Assembly: GCA_003246335.1 (NCBI GenBank)
Contig: QKAR01000145.1
Location: 19,396 to 83,395 of the forward strand
From: Spirochaetales bacterium
Lineage (GTDB): Bacteria; Spirochaetota; Spirochaetia; Treponematales; Treponemataceae
Length of the DNA: 64,000 nt
Reading direction: 5' to 3'
Shown: positions 39,628 through 49,321 of the stretch, piece after piece
How the letters are laid out: each line of letters opens with the position of its first letter
Position numbering within the stretch: position 1 is the first letter of the stretch
Made by a program: the position numbers and the translations under genes
The notes under the pieces: model-generated
The model's database searches: none
What the model was told of the DNA's origin: nothing
The model's input: only the letters and a program-made list of their open reading frames with translations

Positions 39628-39670
39628 GAATAGTGGCGCGGATATTTAAAAAAAGATTCGTGAAGTAGAA

Positions 39671-39719
39671 ATCATACAAAAATGTAGGATAAAAACTTGG
39701 CTTCCGACAAAAATGTCGG
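39671..39719. promoter_or_regulatory. Tandem palindromic sites (candidate activator-binding UAS) upstream of nifH
   Basis: ATCATACA-AAAA-TGTAGGAT (39671-39690) and CCGACA-AAAA-TGTCGG (39704-39719); identical core ACAAAAATGT, centres 31 bp apart. Confidence 0.6.
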
Positions 39720-39819
39720 CGCATAATTTTCCTTCGTAAAAAAGTTAGTTATTTCAAACAACAAGAAAATCCTTACAAAATCGAGCTTTGCGGCTTTTCG
39801 GTTATTCTCGGGATTTGAT

Positions 39820-39835
39820 TGGCACGGTTTTTGCT
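39820..39835 (+). promoter_or_regulatory. sigma54 (-24/-12) promoter for nif operon
   Basis: TGGCACGGTTTTTGCT matches TGGCACG-N4-TTGCW exactly. Confidence 0.93.
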
Positions 39836-39842
39836 TAGTTAA

Positions 39843-40712
<870 letters not shown>

Positions 40713-40755
40713 CCTCCCGTTTATAAAACGGAAAAACCAAAGGAGAACGGAAATT

Positions 40756-41094
40756 ATGGTAATGATCAGGGCGATAATCAGGCCGGACAAAACGGACGCG
40801 GTGATGGCGAAACTCATGGCCGAGGGATTCCCCTCGGTGACCCGCATGAACGTCTCGGGACGCGGAAAGCAGCGCGGAATCAAGATCGGCGACGTGACGT
40901 ACGACGAAGTGCAGAAAGAGATGCTCATGATGGTCGTGAAGGACAAGGACAAAGACTTCGTCGTGAAGACCATCGTGGAAGAGGCCCGAACCGGCTCGAA
41001 AGGCGCGTTCGGCGACGGAAAAATTTTCCTTTCTCCCGTGGAGGAGATGTACACCGTCAGCTCCGGCGTGAAAGAGACGAGCGCGGAAGAGTGA
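40756..41094 (+). CDS. nifI1: Nitrogenase-associated PII-like regulator NifI1
   Basis: GlnB fold MVMIRAIIRPDKTDAVMAKLMAEGFPSVTRMNVSGRGKQRGI...GAFGDGKIFLSPVEE; between nifH and nifD. Confidence 0.93.
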   Translation: MVMIRAIIRPDKTDAVMAKLMAEGFPSVTRMNVSGRGKQRGIKIGDVTYDEVQKEMLMMVVKDKDKDFVVKTIVEEARTGSKGAFGDGKIFLSPVEEMYTVSSGVKETSAEE

Positions 41095-41152
41095 CGGCGA
41101 TCGGTCCCGGTCATCATCTTTGCGCCATCAATGGCGCGCACAGGAGTAAATT

Positions 41153-41530
41153 GTGAAAGAAGTCATGGCGATTGTCCGGATGAACAAAATCAACCAGACA
41201 AAGCGCGCGCTGAGCGCGGCGGGCATCACGTCCCTCCACGCGAAAGACTGCCTCGGCAGGGGAAAGGGCGTCGTGGAGATGCTCCAGCTCGGCGGCGCTG
41301 AGAAGGAATACGAGGAAAAGATGAACGAGCTGGGTAACGCCGGCCGCCTCATCCCGAAGCGGATGATCTCGGTCGTGGTTCCCGATCGGCTCGTCAAGAA
41401 AGTCGTCGAGACGATCATCACGACGAACAAAACCGGTAAGTCCGGCGACGGGAAAATTTTCGTCATGCCGGTGATGGAATCCATCAGGATCAGGACCGGC
41501 GAGACGGGCGACGAGACGCTCGACGAATAG
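41153..41530 (+). CDS. nifI2: Nitrogenase-associated PII-like regulator NifI2
   Basis: GlnB-like MKEVMAIVRMNKINQTKRALSAAGI...TNKTGKSGDGKIFVMPV; GTG start behind AGGAG. Confidence 0.93.
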   Translation: MKEVMAIVRMNKINQTKRALSAAGITSLHAKDCLGRGKGVVEMLQLGGAEKEYEEKMNELGNAGRLIPKRMISVVVPDRLVKKVVETIITTNKTGKSGDGKIFVMPVMESIRIRTGETGDETLDE

Positions 41531-41542
41531 GAGACGCGAACG

Positions 41543-43180
41543 ATGGCAGACCAAATAACCGAAATTGAAGCCGAGGAATTCAAGGCCGACGTGCTTTCGA
41601 AATACCCGGCGAAACTCGCGAAAAAGCGGGGCCGGCAATTCGTCATCAACAAGATTGAAAACGGCGACCAGGTTCCCGAGATCCTCGCGAACACGCGAAC
41701 GACGCCCGGCATCATGACGATGCGCGGCTGCTCGTACGCGGGGTGTAAGGGCGTCGTTCTCGGGCCCACGCGCGACATTTTGCAGATCACCCACGGCCCG
41801 ATCGGCTGCGGTTTCTACAGCTGGCTCACCCGGCGCAACCAGACGCGGCCGGAGACCCCGGACTCGACGAACTTCATGACCTACGCGATGAGCACCGACC
41901 TCCAGGAAGACGAGATCATCTTCGGCGGCGAGAAGAAGCTCAAGGCCGCGATCGACGAGGCCGTGGCGATGTTCCACCCGCGAGCGATCGGGATTTTCTC
42001 GACCTGCCCCGTCGGCCTCATCGGCGACGACGTGCACGCGGTCGCCCGCGAGATGGAGGCGAAATACCCGGACGTGAACATTTTCGGGTTCTCCTGCGAG
42101 GGCTATAAGGGCGTAAGCCAATCGGCCGGGCATCACGTCGCGAACAACAAGGTGTTCACCGACGTCGTCGGCCTCGACGACACGCCGAAAGAGGGAAAGT
42201 TCCGCTTTAACATCCTCGGCGAGTACAACATCGGCGGAGACGCCTTCGAGCTCGAGCGGATCGCCGCAGACTGCGGACTTACCCTACACTCGACGTTCTC
42301 CGGAAACTCGACGTATCAGGACTTCATCACCGCGCACACGGCCGACCTCAACACCGTCATGTGCCACCGCTCGATCAACTATCTCGCCGAGATGATGGAC
42401 AAGAAATTCGGCATTCCGTGGTTCAAGGTCAACTTCGTCGGCGCCGAGGCGACCGCGAAATCCTTCCGCAAGATCGCGGCATTCTTCGGGGATTCCGAGC
42501 TGATCGCCCAGACCGAAAAGGTGATCGAGGAGGAAATGAAGAAAGTCAACGCGGTTCGGGAAGAGGTGAAGGCGCGCTGCCAGGGAAAGACGGCGGCGCT
42601 CTTCGTCGGCGGCTCTCGCGCCCACCACTATCAGGAACTTTTCGACGAGATCGGCATGGTCACCATCGCGGCGGGCTACGAGTTCGCGCATCGCGACGAC
42701 TACGAGGGACGCAAGGTTCTCCCGAGCATCATCGTCGACGCGGATTCGCGCAACATCGAGGAACTGACCGTCGAGAAGGATGCCACGCGCTACAAGCCGC
42801 GCAAGAGCCCCGAGGAAATCGAGAGGATGAAAGCCTCGGGATTCAAGTTCGACGATTACGACGGCATGATGCCCGAGATGAAGGAAAAGGCTCTCGTCAT
42901 CGACGATATGAACCACTACGAGCTCGAGAAACTCATCGAGCGGTTCAAGCCGGACATTATCTGCGCGGGCATCAAGGAAAAATACGTCGTGCAGAAGCAG
43001 GGCATTCCGATGAAGCAGCTTCACAGCTACGACTACATGGGCCCGTTCGCGGGATTCGAGGGAGCGATCAATTTCTATCGCGAGATTGACCGACTCGTCC
43101 ACAGCAAGGTGTTCCCGCTGACGAAAGCCCCGTGGGAATCGAGCCCCGAGCTCTCCGCGAGCTACGGCTGGACGAGCTAG
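41543..43180 (+). CDS. nifD: Nitrogenase MoFe protein alpha chain
   Basis: GCSYAGCKGVVLGPTRDILQITHGPIGC; STCPVGLIGDDV; GVSQSAGHHVANN; MCHRSINYL (Cys ligand); LHSYDYMGPF (His ligand). Confidence 0.97.
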   Translation: MADQITEIEAEEFKADVLSKYPAKLAKKRGRQFVINKIENGDQVPEILANTRTTPGIMTMRGCSYAGCKGVVLGPTRDILQITHGPIGCGFYSWLTRRNQTRPETPDSTNFMTYAMSTDLQEDEIIFGGEKKLKAAIDEAVAMFHPRAIGIFSTCPVGLIGDDVHAVAREMEAKYPDVNIFGFSCEGYKGVSQSAGHHVANNKVFTDVVGLDDTPKEGKFRFNILGEYNIGGDAFELERIAADCGLTLHSTFSGNSTYQDFITAHTADLNTVMCHRSINYLAEMMDKKFGIPWFKVNFVGAEATAKSFRKIAAFFGDSELIAQTEKVIEEEMKKVNAVREEVKARCQGKTAALFVGGSRAHHYQELFDEIGMVTIAAGYEFAHRDDYEGRKVLPSIIVDADSRNIEELTVEKDATRYKPRKSPEEIERMKASGFKFDDYDGMMPEMKEKALVIDDMNHYELEKLIERFKPDIICAGIKEKYVVQKQGIPMKQLHSYDYMGPFAGFEGAINFYREIDRLVHSKVFPLTKAPWESSPELSASYGWTS

Positions 43181-43197
43181 CCCCAGGAGGAAACAAG

Positions 43198-44574
43198 ATG
43201 CTTTTACGACATACACCCACGGAAGTGAAGGAGCGCTCCGCGCTCACGATCAACCCCGCGAAGACTTGCCAGCCGGTCGGGGCGATGTACGCCGCGCTCG
43301 GCGTGCACAAGTGCCTTCCGCACAGCCACGGCTCGCAGGGCTGCTGCGCCTATCACCGCAGCGCCCTGACCCGCCACTACAAAGACCCGGTCATGGCTAC
43401 CACGAGCTCTTTCACCGAGGGCGCGTCCGTGTTCGGCGGGCAGGCGAACATTCTCGAGGCGATACAGAATATTTTCAACCTGTATAACCCGGAAATCGTC
43501 GCCGTCCACACGACCTGCCTCTCGGAGGTTATCGGGGACGACCTGACTCAGATCCTGAACAAGGCAAAGTCCGACGGGAAAATTCCCGAGGGGAAATTCG
43601 TCATCCACGCGAACACGCCGAGCTTCAAGGGCTCGCACGTCACCGGTTACTCCGCGATGGTCGCGAGCTTCGTTCAGCACTTCGCAGAGACGTCGGGTAA
43701 GAAGCTCAAGCAGATCAACCTGATCCCGAGCTTCATCGAGCCGAGCGACATGAGCGAGATCAAGCACCTCGCGGAACTCATGGGCGTGCGCTACGTCATG
43801 CTTCCCGACACGTCCGACGTGGTGAACGGCCCGATGGACGGAAAGTTCCGAATGTACCCGAAGGGCGGCACCACGCTGAAGCAGATCAAGACCATGGGTG
43901 ACTCGGTTCGCTCCATCGGCCTCGGACGCACCGGGTCGATGGCCGCGGCGAAACTGCTCGACACGAAGTGCAAGGTTCCGTACGACCTGCTTGACCTCCC
44001 GATCGGGATTAAGGCGACGGACGCCTTCGTCGACGCGCTTCGCGTAGCGTCGGGGGTTTCCGTTCCCGAGACGCTGATGGTGGAGCGCGGCCAGTACCTC
44101 GACGTGATGCTCGACATGAACCAATACGTCTCGGGGAAGAAAGTTTCGCTCGTCGGCGATCCGGACACGCTCATCGGCATGGCCGCCTTCTGCGCGGAAA
44201 ACGACATGCGCGTCCTCCACGTGGTGAGCGGCACGGCGCCGGGACCGAAGTTCGAGCGCCGCATCAAGGAACTGTGCGGCGAGGACGTGAAGGTGAAAAC
44301 CGGCCCGCAGGCGGACATGTTCTACTTCCACCAGTTGGTGAAGAACGAGCGGCCCGACCTCATTTTCGGGAACACGTACTGCAAGTACATTTGCCGCGAC
44401 GAGGACATCCCGCACATTCGCGTCGGTTTTCCGATTTACGATCGCGTGGGCCATTCGTACTTCCCCGTGACCGGATATCGCGGCGGCCTCCGGCTTCTCG
44501 AGCGCGTGCTCGACGCCGTGATGGACCGACAGGATAGGGACGCGGTCGAGGAAAAGTTCGAGCTCGTTATGTAA
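43198..44574 (+). CDS. nifK: Nitrogenase MoFe protein beta chain
   Basis: INPAKTCQPVGAMYAALGVHKCLPHSHGSQGCCAYHR; TTCLSEVIGDD. Confidence 0.97.
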   Translation: MLLRHTPTEVKERSALTINPAKTCQPVGAMYAALGVHKCLPHSHGSQGCCAYHRSALTRHYKDPVMATTSSFTEGASVFGGQANILEAIQNIFNLYNPEIVAVHTTCLSEVIGDDLTQILNKAKSDGKIPEGKFVIHANTPSFKGSHVTGYSAMVASFVQHFAETSGKKLKQINLIPSFIEPSDMSEIKHLAELMGVRYVMLPDTSDVVNGPMDGKFRMYPKGGTTLKQIKTMGDSVRSIGLGRTGSMAAAKLLDTKCKVPYDLLDLPIGIKATDAFVDALRVASGVSVPETLMVERGQYLDVMLDMNQYVSGKKVSLVGDPDTLIGMAAFCAENDMRVLHVVSGTAPGPKFERRIKELCGEDVKVKTGPQADMFYFHQLVKNERPDLIFGNTYCKYICRDEDIPHIRVGFPIYDRVGHSYFPVTGYRGGLRLLERVLDAVMDRQDRDAVEEKFELVM

Positions 44575-44676
44575 CTCAGCGCGGGGCCGGCGCGACAGCC
44601 GGCCCCCGTTCCGGGAGAGCGCCTTCGGGCGCCGTTCAGCGCGTGTGGGGCCTTGCGCCCCGAGGAGAGCCAGGCG

Positions 44677-46053
44677 ATGATCGAAATTCTCGAACAGAGA
44701 AAGCAACAGGTTTTTGAGAAAGGAAAGGACGGCCACAAGGTCGAGTGCGGCAAGGCAAGCGTCGCCGGCTCGGTGAGCCAGCGCGCCTGCGTGTTCTGCG
44801 GGTCCCGCGTCGTGCTGTACCCCATCGCCGACGCGCTTCACCTAATTCACGGGCCGATCGGGTGCGCGGCGTATACGTGGGACATTCGCGGTTCGCTTTC
44901 GAGCGGGCCGGAGCTTCACCGCATGAGCTTTTCCACCGATCTCCGCGAAAACGAGGTCATTTACGGCGGGGAGAAAAAACTCTATCAGGCTCTTACCGAG
45001 CTCATAGACGCGTACGCGCCGAAGGCCGCGTTCGTGTACTCGACGTGCATCGTCGGCCTTATCGGCGACGACGTCGAGGCCGTGTGCGCGCGGGTCGCGC
45101 GCGAGAGGGGAATACCCGTCCTTCCGGTACATTCGGAAGGGTTCAAGGGGACAAAAAAGGATGGATACCGCGCCGCGTGCGAGGCGGCCTTCAAACTGAC
45201 GGGCAAGGATAACGAGACGCCCGTCTCCAAATTCAGCATAAACATACTCGGCGACTTTAACCTCGCCGGCGAGACTTGGATTATAAAAGAATATTACCGC
45301 CGCATGGGAATCGAGGTCGTGTCGTGCATAACGGGAGACGGCCGTGTCGCCGAGATCGGGCGGTCGCACCGGGCCGCGCTCAACGTCGTGCAGTGCTCGG
45401 GCTCGATGACCTACCTCGCTAAAATGATGAAGGACTCTTACGGCATCCCGTTCAAGCGCGTGTCGTATTTCGGCATCGAGGATATGTCCCAGGCCCTGTA
45501 TGACGTCGCCTCTTTTTTCGAGGAACCGGAAATAAACGCCGCGACCGAGCGGCTCGTGTACGACGAGGTATCGGCCCTGCTTCCCGACCTCGCCGAATAC
45601 CGAAAGGATCTCGAGGGCCGCAAGGCCGCCATTTACGTCGGCGGCTCGTTTAAGGCGTTCTCGCTCGTCAAGGCGCTTAGGCATCTCGGCATGGATACCG
45701 TCGTCGTCGGTTCGCAGACGGGCTCCGAGGAAGACTACGACTACTTAAAGGAAATCACCGACGAGGGCACGATCATCTGCGACGACACGAACCCGCTCGA
45801 GCTTTCGCGGTTCATACTTGAAAAGGGCGCGGATCTCTTAATCGGCGGCGTGAAGGAGCGGCCGATCGCCTACAAGATGGGCATCGCGTTTTGCGACCAC
45901 AATCACGAGCGGAAAGAGGCTCTCGCCGGTTTCGAGGGAATGAGGAATTTCGCGCGGGAGGTTCATTCCTCCGTGATGAGTCCCGTGTGGAAATACTCTC
46001 CCGCGCGGATTCGCGCGCGGGCCGCGCTTGAGGCGGAAGGGGGCGCGCTATGA
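44677..46053 (+). CDS. nifE: FeMo-cofactor scaffold NifE
   Basis: ACVFCGSRVVLYPIADALHLIHGPIGCAAYTWDIRGS; YSTCIVGLIGDDV. ATG 44677 behind GAGGAG. Confidence 0.95.
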   Translation: MIEILEQRKQQVFEKGKDGHKVECGKASVAGSVSQRACVFCGSRVVLYPIADALHLIHGPIGCAAYTWDIRGSLSSGPELHRMSFSTDLRENEVIYGGEKKLYQALTELIDAYAPKAAFVYSTCIVGLIGDDVEAVCARVARERGIPVLPVHSEGFKGTKKDGYRAACEAAFKLTGKDNETPVSKFSINILGDFNLAGETWIIKEYYRRMGIEVVSCITGDGRVAEIGRSHRAALNVVQCSGSMTYLAKMMKDSYGIPFKRVSYFGIEDMSQALYDVASFFEEPEINAATERLVYDEVSALLPDLAEYRKDLEGRKAAIYVGGSFKAFSLVKALRHLGMDTVVVGSQTGSEEDYDYLKEITDEGTIICDDTNPLELSRFILEKGADLLIGGVKERPIAYKMGIAFCDHNHERKEALAGFEGMRNFAREVHSSVMSPVWKYSPARIRARAALEAEGGAL

Positions 46054-47465
46054 GCGAATTGAACGTAGCCGTCCGCGCCGAGCCGAGGCCGTTCGCCTCG
46101 ACGCGTAATTCCTGCAAGCTCTGCGCCCCGCTCGGCGCCTGCATCGCCTATCGCGGCGTCGAGGGGTGCATCCCGCTCATTCACGGGTCCCAAGGCTGCT
46201 CAACCTATATTCGCCGCTACGGAATCAGCCATTTTCGCGAGCCGATCGACATTGCGTCCTCGAACTTCACCGAGTCTTCGGCTATCTTCGGTGGGCGCTC
46301 GAATCTCGAGACCGCGCTCGATAACGTGACGCGCCAATATCGGCCTAAGGCGATCGGCATCACCTCGACTTGCCTTTCGGAGACGATCGGGGAGGACGTG
46401 CGGATGTACCTTACCGATTACATGAAAACCCGCGATCCATCGACGGTTCCGGTCATCGCGTATTCGTCGACGCCGAGTTATCGCGGGTCTCATATGGACG
46501 GGTTTCATGAGGCAATTTACGCGATCGTGAAAAGTCTCGTTCCATCCAATGGCGCCGCGAAAGCGGAGCCGAAAACCGCGGAAGGAGCGACCGGAAAATC
46601 CCGGGTGAATCTCATATCGGGTTTCGTTTCGACGGAGGACCTGCGGGAATTGCACGACATCCTCTCGTCGTTCGGCGTCGATTACACATTGCTCCCCGAT
46701 TATTCCGAAAGCCTCGACGGAGGCTCGTGGGCCGAATACCAAAAACTTCCCGAGGGCGGGACGCCGATCGCCGATATCCAGGCGATGGGCGAGGCCTCGG
46801 CCACGCTGTATTTAGGCAAGGCCGTCGCCGACGATCGGAACGCCGGAGCCTATTTGGAAAAAGAGCGCGGCGTCCAGAATTATCGGCTCGAACTTCCCGT
46901 AGGGATCGAGGCGAGCGATCGCTTCTTCGAAGCGCTCGAGCGCGTCACCGGCAAGAAAACACCTGCACGATGGATTCGCGCGCGAGGTCGGCTCGTTGAC
47001 GCGTACATCGACGGCCATAAGTACGTATCGGGCAAGCGCGCGATCGTCTACGGCGACGAGGATTTCGTCGCTGCCATGGTTTCGTTTCTCGACGAGATGG
47101 GCGTCGTTCCGGTAATCGCCGCGACGGGCGCACCTTCGCCCCGGTTCGCGGAGCGTATCCGTTCGCTGACGCGCAATTCTCGTAAGCCCTGCGTAGTCAT
47201 GCCCGACTCCGATTTCGCGACCGTTCTTGAGGCGGCAAAGGACTCTGCGGCGGATTTCGTGATCGGGAACAGTAAGGGCTACTATCTCGCGCGCAACCTC
47301 AAGCTGCCGATGGTCCGCGTCGGCTTTCCCGTGCACGACCGCATGGGCGGTCAAAGAATCCTGCATCTCGGGTATCGCGGCGCGCTGAGCCTCTTTGACT
47401 CGGTGTGCAACGAATTGATGAGACAAAAGCAAGAAGCCGCGAAAAGCGGGTATACCTACATCTGA
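46050..47465 (+). CDS. nifN: FeMo-cofactor scaffold NifN
   Basis: NSCKLCAPLGACIAYRGVEGCIPLIHGSQGCSTYIRR; TSTCLSETIGED; ATGA overlap with nifE. Confidence 0.95.
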   Translation: MSELNVAVRAEPRPFASTRNSCKLCAPLGACIAYRGVEGCIPLIHGSQGCSTYIRRYGISHFREPIDIASSNFTESSAIFGGRSNLETALDNVTRQYRPKAIGITSTCLSETIGEDVRMYLTDYMKTRDPSTVPVIAYSSTPSYRGSHMDGFHEAIYAIVKSLVPSNGAAKAEPKTAEGATGKSRVNLISGFVSTEDLRELHDILSSFGVDYTLLPDYSESLDGGSWAEYQKLPEGGTPIADIQAMGEASATLYLGKAVADDRNAGAYLEKERGVQNYRLELPVGIEASDRFFEALERVTGKKTPARWIRARGRLVDAYIDGHKYVSGKRAIVYGDEDFVAAMVSFLDEMGVVPVIAATGAPSPRFAERIRSLTRNSRKPCVVMPDSDFATVLEAAKDSAADFVIGNSKGYYLARNLKLPMVRVGFPVHDRMGGQRILHLGYRGALSLFDSVCNELMRQKQEAAKSGYTYI

Positions 47466-47485
47466 CGCTGGCAAGGAGAATGACT

Positions 47486-48745
47486 ATGGATTTCGCGAAT
47501 CACCCCTGCTTCAACGCCGAAGCTCGCCATAAGACCGGGCGCATCCACTTGCCCGTCGCCCCGAAGTGCAACGTGCAGTGCAATTTTTGCGATCGGAAAT
47601 ACGACTGCGTGAACGAAAGCCGGCCCGGCGTCGCGAGCGCGGTCCTTAAGCCCAACCAGGCGATCGACTATCTGACGTCCGTTCTCGGCAAGATAGACAA
47701 CCTCGCGGTAGTTGGGATCGCCGGTCCCGGCGACCCGTTCGCGAACGCGGACGAGACGATCGAGACCATGCGACTCGTTCACGCGAAGTATCCCGAGAAA
47801 ATCCTTTGCCTCGCGACGAACGGGCTCGGCCTCGCCGATCGCGTCGACGAGCTGAAGGGACTGAACATCTCGCACGTCACCGTGACGGTGAACGCGGTCG
47901 ATCCCGAAATCGGCGCGAAAATATACGCGTGGATACGCTATGGGCCGCATACGTACCGAGGGGTCGAGGGCGCGCGCGTCCTGCTTGAGCGGCAAATCGA
48001 GGGCGTAAAAAAACTGAAGGCCGCGGGCATCACGGTTAAGATAAACACGGTCGTGATTCCCGGGATCAACGAGTCGCACGTTCCCGAGATCGCGCGGCGA
48101 ATGGGCGAGCTCGGCGCCGACGTGCAGAACTGCATTCCTCTCATGCACGTCGAGGGCACCGCGTTCGAGGGCGTTCCGTCCCCCGAGCCGGGCTCACTGC
48201 AGGCGATGCGCTTCGAGGCGGGAAAATCCCTGCGGCAAGTTTCCCACTGCGCCCGCTGTCGCGCGGACGCCGTCGGGCTTCTCGGCGAGCAAAACGGCGA
48301 AATGATCCAAAGGCTCCTCGCGGACGCGACGAAATCCGGCCCGACGGAGACGAGACCCTACGTCGCGGTCGCCTCTCGCGAGGGCCTATTCGTGAATCAA
48401 CACCTCGGCGAGGCGACGGGCCTCTGGGTGTACGCGCTTGAGGACGGAAAAATGAAACTCGTCGATCGGCGACCAACCCCGTCGCCGGGCACGGGCGACC
48501 GCCGGTGGCTCGACCTCGCCGATTCCTTTTCAGATTGCTTCGCGATTCTCGCGAGCGGCTTCGGCAAGGCGCCTGAGGCCGCGATCGGCGGCAAGGGGAT
48601 CGCTCTCATCGCGGCGGAATGCCTCATTTCCGACGGGGCGGGAGCCTTGCTCGACGGGCGCGAGATGCCGAAAGTCTTTTTGCGCGCCGGGGGGGCATGC
48701 GGTGCGGGATCGTCCTGCGGCGGGACCGGCCTAGGCTGCGCGTAA
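47486..48745 (+). CDS. nifB: NifB radical SAM FeMo-co biosynthesis protein with fused C-terminal NifX/NafY-like domain
   Basis: HPCFNAEARHKTGRIHLPVAPKCNVQCNFCDRKYDC; C-terminal YVAVASREGLFVNQHLGEATGLWVY... domain; Cys-rich end GGACGAGSSCGGTGLGCA. Confidence 0.95.
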   Translation: MDFANHPCFNAEARHKTGRIHLPVAPKCNVQCNFCDRKYDCVNESRPGVASAVLKPNQAIDYLTSVLGKIDNLAVVGIAGPGDPFANADETIETMRLVHAKYPEKILCLATNGLGLADRVDELKGLNISHVTVTVNAVDPEIGAKIYAWIRYGPHTYRGVEGARVLLERQIEGVKKLKAAGITVKINTVVIPGINESHVPEIARRMGELGADVQNCIPLMHVEGTAFEGVPSPEPGSLQAMRFEAGKSLRQVSHCARCRADAVGLLGEQNGEMIQRLLADATKSGPTETRPYVAVASREGLFVNQHLGEATGLWVYALEDGKMKLVDRRPTPSPGTGDRRWLDLADSFSDCFAILASGFGKAPEAAIGGKGIALIAAECLISDGAGALLDGREMPKVFLRAGGACGAGSSCGGTGLGCA

Positions 48746-48804
48746 TTCGTCATTCGCCGGGCGTGGGTCCCGGACGTTATAAGGTTTGAAAGGAGTTATC
48801 GAAC

Positions 48805-49110
48805 ATGAAAAAGCCTGCCCATCACGTGCTTGTGTGCGCGTCTTTCAGGATGTCTGGCGAACCGCAGGGAGTTTGCCATAAGAAGGGATCCACGAGTTTT
48901 TTGCAGTATCTTGAATCCGAGCTTGCGGATCGCGGCCTTGACGTCGCAGTCTCGACGACCGGTTGCCTCAAGGTGTGCGACCGCGGTCCCGCCGTCGTCG
49001 TGTACCCGGAAAATTGGTGGTACGGCCACATCGATAGCGAGGAAGCGATCGACGCGGTCATCGACTCGATCGAAAGCGGGGTTCCCGCCGCCGATTACGT
49101 AATCGCGTAA
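48805..49110 (+). CDS. Thioredoxin-like [2Fe-2S] (Shethna-type) ferredoxin
   Basis: HVLVCASFRMSGEPQGVCHKKGS...VSTTGCLKVCDRGPAVVVYPENWWYG. Confidence 0.9.
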   Translation: MKKPAHHVLVCASFRMSGEPQGVCHKKGSTSFLQYLESELADRGLDVAVSTTGCLKVCDRGPAVVVYPENWWYGHIDSEEAIDAVIDSIESGVPAADYVIA

Positions 49111-49171
49111 ACGTCGCGGCGTCGCCGCGTGTTTTTTTCTTTCCTCCTTACTTTTATTTAAAAATCTCTTT

Positions 49172-49210
49172 GTCCCGACCCGAAAGCTCTCCCGGGTCGG
49201 GACTTTTTTT
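49172..49210 (+). terminator. Rho-independent terminator of the nif operon
   Basis: GTCCCGACCCG...CGGGTCGGGAC + T7. Confidence 0.92.
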
Positions 49211-49321
49211 CGCGGCGTGATAAGGCCGCGCGTCGCGGAATCGCGGACGGTATGTCCGATACGCGCGCATTTTTTTCTTAGCGGGAATTCTGTCGTCGCG
49301 GCGACGCGGTAGGCTTAAGCC

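Noticed and set aside
43204-44841. 545-aa antisense ORF across nifK
   Set aside because: Shadow ORF of a clearly conserved nifK; composition is low-complexity (R, H, E, D, V) without family motifs.
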